Shown: piece after piece, positions 1 through 9,475 of the stretch
Layout: the number at the start of each line of letters is the position of its first letter
Position numbering within the stretch: the first letter of the stretch is position 1
NCBI GenBank assembly: GCA_026874595.1
Contig: CM049320.1
Span: forward strand, 27,636,714-27,700,713
Direction: 5' to 3'
Source: Sipunculus nudus
Lineage: Eukaryota; Annelida; Sipuncula; Golfingiida; Sipunculidae
DNA: 64,000 nucleotides
The notes under the pieces: generated by a model
What the model was told of the DNA's origin: nothing
Database searches by the model: none
What the model saw: only the letters and a program-made list of their open reading frames with translations
Translations under genes and position numbers: made by a program

Positions 1-547
1 CCAGGTTTAAAATAATACAGAAACCACTCACTTAAGTTACTGAAGATATCTGACAACACCAGTTCGGGCACAGGGCCAAGATTCAGACTTATGAGAGTGG
101 GTGTTGCATGCTTAAAATTTGGAGCCACACACACAATATGATAACACACTCCTACTGGTCTGATTACTTCTATATAAATATTTCTGTACTCACCCTGGTG
201 GTGGAACCCAGAGAATCTTGCTATATACAGCAGGGGTTAAAACAAAGGAGACCTTGAATGGTCAAATGGTCTTGATTTGTGCCATACTAACAGACGGGCA
301 ACGGATAAAGACCCAACGCTACAGCTTAGCATGGCTGAAAGTTAGCCTAGCTAAGCATCTATAGAAATCTGTGTTACTACCAGTCTTCAGGAACTGATAA
401 AGCTAGTGATGATCAATAAACACACCAGGTTTTGGGATAGTAGATAACCACTTCGGTGAAACTGATGCCATTAATGTAATTTGGCAGTCTAAAAAATGGA
501 GAAAAAATGTGTAAAGAAAAAAAAATATTAAGGGGCCAACACCAGTC
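1..547. other. No gene seen; flank of a MITE
   Basis: AT-rich sequence with no coding signal I can support. Short open frames here lack splice context or domain similarity. A short stretch near 411-430 resembles one at 2056-2075 on the other side of the adjacent MITE. Confidence 0.5.
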
Positions 548-550
548 TTA

Positions 551-2047
551 AGCCCCGTTCCCACTTTCACGAATTTGACGCCGAATCGCCACGATGTTGA
601 ATTCGTGGCGATTCGTGGCCAATCGGCCTGTCGAGTGATAAAAATTCCATCACGACCACGATATTGTACGAAAGGAGTACGATGCCAGTACAATTGGCTA
701 CGACAGTGACACGAAGCCAGCACGATATGACAGGACACTTTTAAGAATGTTCACGGCTCCGTGACGACGTCTAAGATACTGGTACAATATTTCCACGATT
801 GGTCTGCGACTTGTGGACGATACTCCTACGATCATTCAATTTTGCTACGGATTGTTAGATAGCTATACATGTGATATATAGCTATTGTAATGTCACAAAG
901 AACCCGATATAAGTAAAAGGACACCATAAAAACACTTTACTCAACTTCTCCAGATATTTTAATTTGACAAAAACTATCCAGTTTAAAACACTGATAATAT
1001 ATGTCTTATTTGATTTGAGTAATTAGACAATTACGACTTATTTATGTGGTGGCAAATACGACATTTACTTCTTTAAGTCCAAGTAGACGACCGTCTTAAT
1101 CAGATGTAAAATATCTGTATTCGCAAAATATTGGTTAAAATATCTTATTGATTCAGCTCTCAATGTGATAATAGATTCTGTTAATATCAATTTGTGTTAG
1201 GCTCAGTTTATTCTCCCATAGTAAAATAGGAAATTCATAATTTATTATATTGACCATATGTTTAAGTATGACGACACTGTATAATATATTCAGCTTCTTT
1301 AAACTGTTTTGGTTCAAATTTATTTTGTTAACCAATATCCACGATAAAAAATTTCTTTAAAACAAATTTACTACATGTTTTTTTCACTGCAAAAACTTCC
1401 TTGTTTGTTTACAAGAAGTAACAAATTACAAAGGAAACGTAATTTGATTCAGCTTCTTCAAATTATTTTAGTTCAAATTTAGTTGGAACCAATAACCACA
1501 ATACAAATCTTCTTTATAACAAATTTACAAATCTACACAGTGTTCTTACTTCTAAACCTTATTCCTCATTGGTTTGTAAGAAGTTAAAAATCACCAAGAA
1601 AATAAAATTTTCCGTCACATTATGATGTCAGTTCTTGATGATTCGTCACCAAATTCGTGAAAGTAGGAAGGGGCTTTATGAACGTGACTCTTTCTTGAGA
1701 GGTTCTTGTGGTAGTCGTATTGTAGTCGTGTTGAAGTCGTGTCGATGTCATTGTCCTTCGTGAGCATTCGTGACATTGTTTTACATCACGAATTTACAAG
1801 AATTATGAAGACTCTCATACGACTTACCAAGAAACTGTTACGACTTAGCTACGACTTGTGACGACAAAGCTTAATTTTTGAACATTTCAAAAATAGCGCC
1901 ACGAATTCTGAGTGCTCAAGACCTCGCTACGAACATTGCCGAATGTTCAAGACATCATCTGCGACACTCCCACGACATCTCTACGAATTTTAATGATGTA
2001 AATTCGTGGCGATTCGGCGTCAAATTCGTGAAAGTGGGAACGGGGCT
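551..2047. mobile_element. Non-autonomous DNA transposon (Harbinger-like MITE), 1497 bp
   Basis: The ends are long terminal inverted repeats. The left end starts AGCCCCGTTCCCACTTTC at 551 and the right end, ending at 2047, is its reverse complement; the match continues for more than 40 bases through the segments GACGCCGAATCGCCACGA. The element is flanked by TTA at 548-550 and TTA at 2048-2050, a 3-bp target duplication of the TWA type known for PIF/Harbinger elements. No transposase frame is present, so it is non-autonomous. The interior is rich in short CACGA/TCGTG motifs in both orientations. A second, degraded copy of the right terminus lies inside, at about 1645-1676. Confidence 0.8.
1645..1676. 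repeat. Internal degenerate copy of the MITE right terminus
   Basis: The segment AAATTCGTGAAAGTAGGAAG followed by GGGCTTTA matches the true right end at about 2022-2050 with a few changes. It suggests a nested or partly duplicated element: 551-1676 may be an older full unit with an added right-hand segment. Confidence 0.6.
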
Positions 2048-2050
2048 TTA

Positions 2051-3670
2051 AGCCATGATCAATAAACATACAAGGTAACACCTGAGAGAATAAGGTGTGT
2101 TGCTTTTTCATTATTTCTAAACTTATAATATAGGAACAAAATGGATACTCACTTATGACCAAGTTTCTACAGATGTGTATTATTTTGAGCATGAACAAAA
2201 TTGTGTGTTTAGGTATTTGTGTGAATGAAACCCATGTGTATAACATAAGGAGCAATATCTAAAAGAATATATGTGCATAAGTAATTGTACGCACGACATT
2301 GTGTACCGGTATATATGTGTCACACAAAATACATAACTGATATTGTGTTAAACATGATATCAGTTATCATGTAACGTATATATTACACAAGTGTTGCACG
2401 ATTCATGCATAATGTATTGAGCATGCATAACATCGTGCCCAGTATAAGCCTTACTTCTCAAGCTGATGGCTAACAGATGACACATTATGAATGATGAATG
2501 AATGTTGTGCAGTGTAGCTTTGACCACACAGACCTGACGTGGAAATTCAGAATAAATCAGTAGTTTTGGTTTGAAAAACAACTGATTTCGCAGCAACTAT
2601 AGAATCAATCACACACTGTCTTGACAAGATATGTGCATATACGGACAGATAAATGATTGAAATTCATGTAACAAAGAAGTTAGCCTGATTGAATCAGACT
2701 CTAAGATTAAAACTGTTTATCTGGAATTAGATAACCATAAAATTCAAGTTCCTGGTAAATATATAAGCCTGGCCCTGGTGCATGGATCTCTTACGCGTAA
2801 ATCAACTGCTAAATACTGCATAATGGAATGGCACAGACCTATATCTGAGTGCCAGGCAGTCAATATGCATGTGGTGGTATAATAAAATTATAACTGTATT
2901 ATTATGAGTTAATGAGTTCTTATTGTAGAGTCTGATTCAATCAGGCAACAATTAAAGTTTAGTTGAAAGAGTGATGAACAGTTGTACGAGCAATTGAATA
3001 TCTCACTGGGAGCCTCTCTGAACTCTGGCACTGGGAGCCACAATTTTGCTACATTTTGTTTAAACAGCCCACTATGAAGAGTGAAGAGCTGGAATGGGGT
3101 AATAGTAACACCTGTTGACACTGATTACAAGGGCACTCGGTGGCATGTAGTCTGAGGCATATTGTACAAACTCACTGTATGGTTATTGCACTCAATATAA
3201 AGGAGGGCCAGAATATATGGAGTCCCATTAAATCAGTCTATCAAGAAGTAAGAGGCTGGTAAAAATAAGTGGCAAAATCAAGCTTCATCATTGATGATGT
3301 TGTCATCATATTACATGCTGATAAATATAAAAACATTCCCTATTCACAAAAGTGTCATGTCTCAGAGAGGTGCGCAAGTTTTTCAGCAGTTGTTAAGAAT
3401 CTGGTCTTCAAGTCCCCTAATGCAAAATGGGTGTAGCATAAATTAAAATTGTTTCCTGACAAAGACGATAAAATTCCTGAGAAATTCCTGTATTTCATTT
3501 TGCTCATAATTGGTGTTTATTATGTTAGAGAGGAGGGGTTCAAGCCTGGGTTCCTTGCCAGAGCTTATTAATGCAAAAAATTCTCCTGTTCAAATACTAA
3601 ATGGTTCCCCTTTTTTGTGACAGATGGCGCTTCAATAGCAGCTATAATTGAACAAAAATCACCCCTGCTG
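2051..3670. other. No gene seen
   Basis: AT-rich intergenic sequence. Open frames here are short, lack splice context and contain no recognisable domain. Confidence 0.5.
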
Positions 3671-3674
3671 GTAT

Positions 3675-3830
3675 CTCGTCTTCATGGCTCGTGTAGGGGT
3701 CCTAGTCTAAAGATCATAGGTTCGATTCCCGATTCAAGCGACTTCTGATATTCAGTGGTATTTCATTTTAGAATAGGTGAAACCAGTGTAGGGATATCTG
3801 CAGGAAAAATAGGAGGTAAAATCAGAAAGA
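3675..3830 (+). repeat. tRNA-derived SINE fragment
   Basis: A box-A-like stretch (TGGCTCGTGTAGGGG near 3692) is followed by an exact RNA polymerase III B box, GGTTCGATTCC, at 3719-3729. The spacing is that of a tRNA, but the flanking sequence does not fold into a full cloverleaf, so this is a SINE head and not a tRNA gene. The 3' limit is approximate. Confidence 0.55.
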
Positions 3831-5400
3831 GAAGAGGCACTTTTCTTTATATTTTGATGTCCCAGAACACAGACCGCATTCTTAACACCCTCCAGTTGTT
3901 CTGTGGTTGTTCCCTGATGGACGGATTCTGAATGTACAAGTCAGGTACACTGACACTTGTGTTGAAACGGAGGGTGCCAGTGTAACTGCATGTTATAATG
4001 CGGCGTATGTATCCATTCCATGGATACCCACCGCATATGAAGCTTCAAGTTAATTGGAGATCGTAAATCCTGTACTGGGCAAAAATTCATATAAAATCCA
4101 ATATTGTGTTTGTAACAGGGAAGCTTATGTCTTCGGGGGCAAAAAATGCAAATGTATTCGCCTGAACAAGAAATTTTGTTGTTGACGATTTTAAAGTGGT
4201 ATGTTGTGTGATATGATACAAATATGTTTGTATTCTTATATATGAAACATTTTTTAGCTGGGAGATTATTGTTTTGTTGTCCAGTGGAATGTCTCCAGTT
4301 TTCAAACACCTCGTACTAGGGCTCGCTCAGCGGAGGGAACCGAAGCGCAAGGAGAGAGCACGAAAGCTATAGGCTAGTGCCAGTGATGCTGGGCGACTGT
4401 GTCCAAGATAATCTGGAGACACAAATCGAAGTATCACATATCTTTCATCAAATTCACCACAATCTCATGTATGATTTTATTATCTAAATATCTGTGGAAG
4501 GGAAAGGTCTCTTACCTTGGTCACCTGTGACACATGGTCTCCAATAGCAGATAAACATCATATCATCATATGAATGGATGTGATGTGGGGACATCCGCGT
4601 TCAAGTTGCCCGCTGAGGACGTGGTGTCTCATTACTTTATACCAAACAATTTTTGTACAATTTTGCAAAAACAGCTATAAACTGCCGTTACGACAATACA
4701 TTTCGCTTAAAGAAAAATATATAGGTTTTTTATATAGGGATTTATCAGATAATAATGTGTGCAGTGTTCTTGATATCATGTGCGTTGTATTTTATTTTGG
4801 AGAAAGTGGTATAAACAATATGGAATGCTAAAACATCTTCACTACCGACTCGGGCCATTTTTCGTTCAATAAATAGTACGAGTCTCTGTCGGTAGATGGC
4901 AATACTCACAAAGGTTAGTTGGTCTCATATTTTTCATACATGGGACCTTTAAGACATTTTCTAAATAGAATTTATCATGCAACTTCAAGGCGGAATTAAT
5001 TAGTCCCACCCAGCATTTCAGAGAGCGTTTCTAACTACCACCAGGGTTGTTTTTTTTCCCACCTAATATTTTCCCAGGATATCGGAAAAAGAACACTACG
5101 TTTTTACCATTTTTTACTGGCAAAGACTTTAAAGTTTATTACTTTTATTACGTTATTTACATTAATTTAAGAATTTTAATCACATTATAACCCACTGAAT
5201 AAAGCTGTATTATAATAATGTTTAATTATAGGGTTTAAAAAGAAGGGATAACTTTTTGTGTAAATCTATTAATATAGCCCTGCCTGGGCTTTAGTATTTG
5301 CGTTTACTAATATAATGCTTAAATTAAAACGTGATTCCATGTACCGATAGACTTAACTCAGTGTAAGCTCTTGTCACTAAATATCATTTTGCCCTATTAT
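3831..5400. other. No gene seen
   Basis: AT-rich sequence with only short unsupported frames on either strand. No domain, splice structure or RNA gene could be recognised. Confidence 0.45.
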
Positions 5401-5404
5401 ATAC

Positions 5405-5416
<12 letters not shown>

Positions 5417-5464
<48 letters not shown>
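5417..5464. repeat. (TA)n microsatellite, left of the 199-bp MITE
   Basis: Uninterrupted TA dinucleotides. Together with the tract at 5664-5718 it appears to be one microsatellite split by an insertion. Confidence 0.85.
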
Positions 5465-5468
<4 letters not shown>

Positions 5469-5660
5469 AGCGGATCCAGGGGAGGGGTCCAGGGGGTCCG
5501 GACCCTCTCCCCCTTTTCATCCGCTGCAAGCTATTTTAAGGGTTTCAGACAAAAATTTCCGGCCTGGATCCCCCCCTTTTCCGGACCTGGTGATCTTTTT
5601 TAGGGTTTTCATTAGTCCTCATTGGTTGGACCCCCCTTTTCCTAAATCCTGGATCCGCCC

Positions 5661-5663
<3 letters not shown>
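5465..5663. mobile_element. 199-bp hAT-like MITE inserted in a (TA)n tract
   Basis: It starts CAGAAGCGGATCCAGG and ends CCTGGATCCGCCCCTG, which are inverted repeats of each other over 16 bases with two mismatches. CAGGGGCGG-type termini are typical of hAT elements. The target duplication cannot be defined because both flanks are TA repeats. The interior is GC-rich with several GGACC/GGTCC motifs, unlike the surroundings. No coding capacity. Confidence 0.65.

Positions 5664-5718
<55 letters not shown>
5664..5718. repeat. (TA)n microsatellite, right of the MITE
   Basis: TA tract that leads directly into the first 0.8-kb tandem unit (CTCAGTTTAATATTGTCC at 5721). Confidence 0.85.
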
Positions 5719-5720
<2 letters not shown>

Positions 5721-6340
5721 CTCAGTTTAATATTGTCCTTGTAAACGAGAAAAAATGGTATTCGACAATCCTGATGCATACTTGAAAGTATGAGGAATCA
5801 GGCATTCAGACAAATAACAACATTAAACTATCTTTTCATTTCTTTAAATTTAACTTTAAGTTAAATGAATCTGTTTGCCACCATCGAAACAACTCCGAGT
5901 GTGATATACACGTACTCCCATTAACGTGGGCAGGGGCCTGGCCGGGGGGGGGGAGCACAGGACCCACTCCCATACCCGCCCTATGTACCTTTAATTAACC
6001 TTTAAAAAACAAGGTTTGTAATTGAAAGTAAAAAAAATATATTTTCGTATTTATAGTTATAGTAATAATGTTAATAATATTTATATCCATACATATACAC
6101 AATCATATATATAAAACACTTAGTTTTCATTATATCCATACGTATTAGCGCCCCCCCCCCCCCCTCCCTTTCTTGAAATTCTGAACCCGCCACTGAACAT
6201 GTTCCCCTCCCCTCCCCCGATCCTGGCTACGCGTCTGACGTGGACACGGTGCGAAACTGCACATGTAAATAAAAATGCAAATATGTTGCAAAGGTTACTC
6301 CATTTTATTTAAATGCATAAAATGTAGCTGGAGTTTTTAA

Positions 6341-6385
<45 letters not shown>

Positions 6386-6467
6386 ATTATTATTATTATC
6401 ATTTTTATTTTTATTTTTATTATATATGAATTTTCTAAGTAGGTTTGCTAGATTTTGCTCCATATGC

Positions 6468-6471
<4 letters not shown>

Positions 6472-6528
<57 letters not shown>
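6472..6528. repeat. (AT)n tract at the junction of tandem units 1 and 2
   Basis: Pure AT dinucleotide run between CCATATGCACA and the start of the next unit. Confidence 0.85.
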
Positions 6529-6530
<2 letters not shown>

Positions 6531-7149
6531 CTCAGTTTAATATTGTCCTTTTAACGAGAAAAAATGGTATTCGACAATCCTGATGCATACTTGAAAGTAT
6601 GAGGAATCAGGCATTCAGACAAATAACAACATTAAACTATCTTTTCATTTCTCTAAATTTAACTTTAAGTTAAATGAATCTGTCTGCCACCATCGAAACA
6701 ACTCCGAGTGTGATATACACGTACTCCCATTAACGTGGGCAGGGGCCTGGCCGGGGGGGGGGGGGAGCACAGGACCCACTCCCATACCCGCCCTATATAC
6801 CTTTAATTAACCTTTAAAAAACATGGTTTGTAATTGAAAGTAAAAAAAATATATTTTCGTATTTATAGTTATAGTAATAATGATAATAATATTTATATCC
6901 ATACATATACACAATCATATATATAAAACACTTAGTTTTCATTATATCCATACGTATTAGCGCCCCCCCCTCCCTTTCTTGAAATTCTGGACCCGCCACT
7001 GAACATGTTCCCCTCCCCTCCCCCGATCCTGGCTACGCGTCTTACGTGGACACAGTGCGAAACTGCACATGTAAATAAAAATGCAAATATGTTGCAAAGG
7101 TTACTCCATTTTATTTAAATGCATAAAATGTAGCTGGAGTTTTTAATGA

Positions 7150-7209
<60 letters not shown>

Positions 7210-7298
7210 TATTATTATTATTATTATTATCATTTTTATTTTTATTTTTATTATATATGAATTTTCTAAGTAGGTTTGCTAGATTTTGCTCCATATGC

Positions 7299-7301
<3 letters not shown>

Positions 7302-7355
<54 letters not shown>
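7302..7355. repeat. (AT)n tract at the junction of tandem units 2 and 3
   Basis: Equivalent position to 6472-6528, with a different repeat count. Confidence 0.85.
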
Positions 7356-7357
<2 letters not shown>

Positions 7358-7984
7358 CTCAGTTTAATATTGTCATTTTAACGAGAAAAAATGGTATTCG
7401 ACAATCCTGATGCATACTTGAAAGTATGAGGAATCAGGCATTCAGACAAATAACAACATTAAACTATCTTTTCATTTCTCTAAATTTAACTTTAAGTTAA
7501 ATGAATCTGTCTGCCGCCATCGAAACAACTCCGAGTGTGATATACACGTACTCCCATTAACGTGGGCAGGGGCCTGGCCGGGGGGGGGGGGGGGAGCACA
7601 GGACCCACTCCCATACCCGCCCTATATACCTTTAATTAACCTTTAAAAAACATGGTTTGTAATTGAAAGTAAAAAAAATATATTTTCGTATTTATAGTTA
7701 TAGTAATAATGATAATAATATTTATATCCATACATATACACAATCATATATATAAAACACTTAGTTTTCATTATATCCATACGTATTAGCGCCCCCCCCC
7801 CCCCTCCCTTTCTTGAAATTCTGGACCCGCCACTGAACATGTTCCCCTCCCCTCCCCCGATCCTGGCTACGCGTCTTACGTGGACACAGTGCGAAACTGC
7901 ACATGTAAATAAAAATGCAAATATGTTGCAAAGGTTACTCCATTTTATTTAAATGCATAAAATGTAGCTGGAGTTTTTAATGAA

Positions 7985-8019
<35 letters not shown>

Positions 8020-8115
8020 TATTATTATTATTATTATTATTTTTATTTTTATTTTTATTTTTATTATATATGAATTTTCTAAGTGGGTTTGCTAGATTTT
8101 GCTCCATATGCACAA

Positions 8116-8800
8116 CCTTACAATTCGGCTGCACATTGCTTTCATGGAAGCGGCAAGGTTGATAATTCTGATGACATGGGCATTTTATATATGAAGAAAT
8201 TATTTTCATTGATGCATGCACAGATTGCCCAAAATTAGAAAAATAGGTTGTATATTATTGACAAAGACTATTAGACCCCTACAACCTGCCCCATATGTGT
8301 GCAACAGAGGGGCCATTTTGAATATATCATTATGTAATGGTCTAATATCGTACATTTAATAAATTATATATAATGTATGTTGTATGTATATATGATATTA
8401 TTATATATGTAGTATTTAACGAATACACGATAAACACATCCATCAGGGTAACCTATATAAAACACGCATCTCCTGCACAGCCAGTTAAGGTGGATCATGG
8501 TTATGATTAAGAACCTCGAAAAGATACCCTGGCCCAGTCTTCCAGGGGAGTTGCTGAAGTTGCCTTCCAATTGCTGGATATCACCCTACTCTTTGGTGAA
8601 TAAGCCATGCATGCCTGTTGTGCAGGGTCATGATCGCTTGAAACTTGAAACGTTTTATTTAATTAAACGCATACTATTATACATATATATTCAGTAGCGT
8701 TGTACACATGGTTTATAAAAGAACATTTTTAAGAGCATAGTAAAAACATATTAAAAATTCCGTACATATAACTAGTAATGTAAATAGTTGACACCTTTTA
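8116..8800. other. No gene seen
   Basis: Unique AT-rich sequence. The frames at 8364-8570 (minus) and 8497-8697 (plus) have no recognisable domain and no splice context. Confidence 0.45.
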
Positions 8801-8819
8801 AAAAAGACTAGCTGTGTGT

Positions 8820-8890
8820 AGGTTCTTGTACACAAGCTTTCGGGTGCTCGGCCCCCTTCCTCAGGTCTAACAGACTAGCACGGCATTTCA
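8820..8890 (-). repeat. Penelope-like element fragment with hammerhead-like core
   Basis: On the minus strand, CTGAGGA is followed by a G-rich/C-rich stem (GGG...CCC) and then CGAAAGC. Short hairpins lie on both sides: GTCT-GTT-AGAC before it and CTTG-TGTA-CAAG after it. Penelope-like retroelements often carry hammerhead ribozyme motifs with CTGANGA and GAAA core boxes. The cleavage-site triplet is not evident, so it may be decayed or only similar. A CGTACATATAACT motif occurs on both sides (near 8760 and 8900). Confidence 0.35.
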
Positions 8891-9096
8891 AAAATTTACG
8901 TACATATAACTGACAAGCATATACTAAATGAAAAGAATGAGTAGAAATGAGTACTCAAATAAAATGTTTTAAGATTTTTGATAAAAGTATCGCATGAGGC
9001 AGATCGCTTAATATTTCTGATAGAACGTTCAACAATTTTGGACCGATGGACCGAAGCTTCTATCACTGAACGTCTTATTCTTGTTAAGAGGAATAA

Positions 9097-9133
9097 TATT
9101 TATTTATTTATTTATATTTATTTATTTATTTAT
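9097..9133 (-). repeat. 3' simple-repeat tail of the LINE
   Basis: TTTA-type repeats on the plus strand (TAAA on the element strand), directly downstream of the 3' hairpin. Confidence 0.75.
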
Positions 9134-9145
9134 AATACATATTTA

Positions 9146-9193
9146 ACCAGGATAGCCTATTCAGCAAAAGCTGTTTTTCAATAGGGTCCTGGT
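9146..9193 (-). other. Nested hairpin at the 3' end of the LINE
   Basis: ACCAGGA (9146-9152) pairs with TCCTGGT (9187-9193). Inside, CCTATT (9156-9161) pairs with AATAGG (9180-9185), and inside that CAGC-AAAA-GCTG (9162-9173) forms a tetraloop hairpin. Such 3' structures are expected recognition sites for the element's own reverse transcriptase in target-primed reverse transcription; that role is inferred. Confidence 0.65.
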
Positions 9194-9475
9194 CTAGATG
9201 ATATCGATAAGTACACAGATAAAAAAGCAAATATGAAAGAACTGAAACTAAAATACATGCATACATAAAAAACAGTTATACATTTATGGTTTAAAATGAT
9301 CATAGAAAAAAGAAATTCTTAAATGATATACACGAATATTGAGTAAATAAATTTAAATAAGAGGCCTGACTAAAAATTAAAACATGTTAGATCGTGATTT
9401 CACAATAAATATATTACATAATGACACAGTAATATAGGTGATGAATACAAAGACGAAAAGGCACCCGTGAACAAG

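Larger units (their letters stand above)
5721..8115. repeat. Three tandem copies of a ~0.8-kb unit with internal microsatellites
   Basis: The marker CTCAGTTTAATATTGTC occurs at 5721, 6531 and 7358, so the periods are 810 and 827 bp; the third copy ends at about 8115 where unique sequence begins. In each copy the order is: the marker, a G-run, a C-run next to GGACCCGCCACTG (GAACCCGCC in the first copy), a (TA)n tract, a TTA/TTTTA-rich tract, and CCATATGCACAA. Copies are nearly identical outside the microsatellites, so the duplications are recent. Length differences lie mainly in the mononucleotide, TA and TTA tracts. Copies one and two end in a further (AT)n tract that forms the junction. Open frames across these tracts encode only IY/YI or KN low-complexity peptides. 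Confidence 0.85.

Noticed and set aside
403-738. 111-codon minus-strand frame
   Set aside because: It lies across the left end of the MITE; the composition is that of the inverted repeat and there is no domain.
3690-3740. Possible tRNA gene with an exact B box
   Set aside because: The arms do not pair into a cloverleaf; better explained as a SINE head.
5371-5730. 119-codon plus-strand frame rich in IY repeats
   Set aside because: It is a translation of TA microsatellites plus the 199-bp MITE.
7146-7367. Frames across the tandem units with IYIYIY and LLLLL runs
   Set aside because: Low-complexity reading of TA, TTA and TTTTA tracts.
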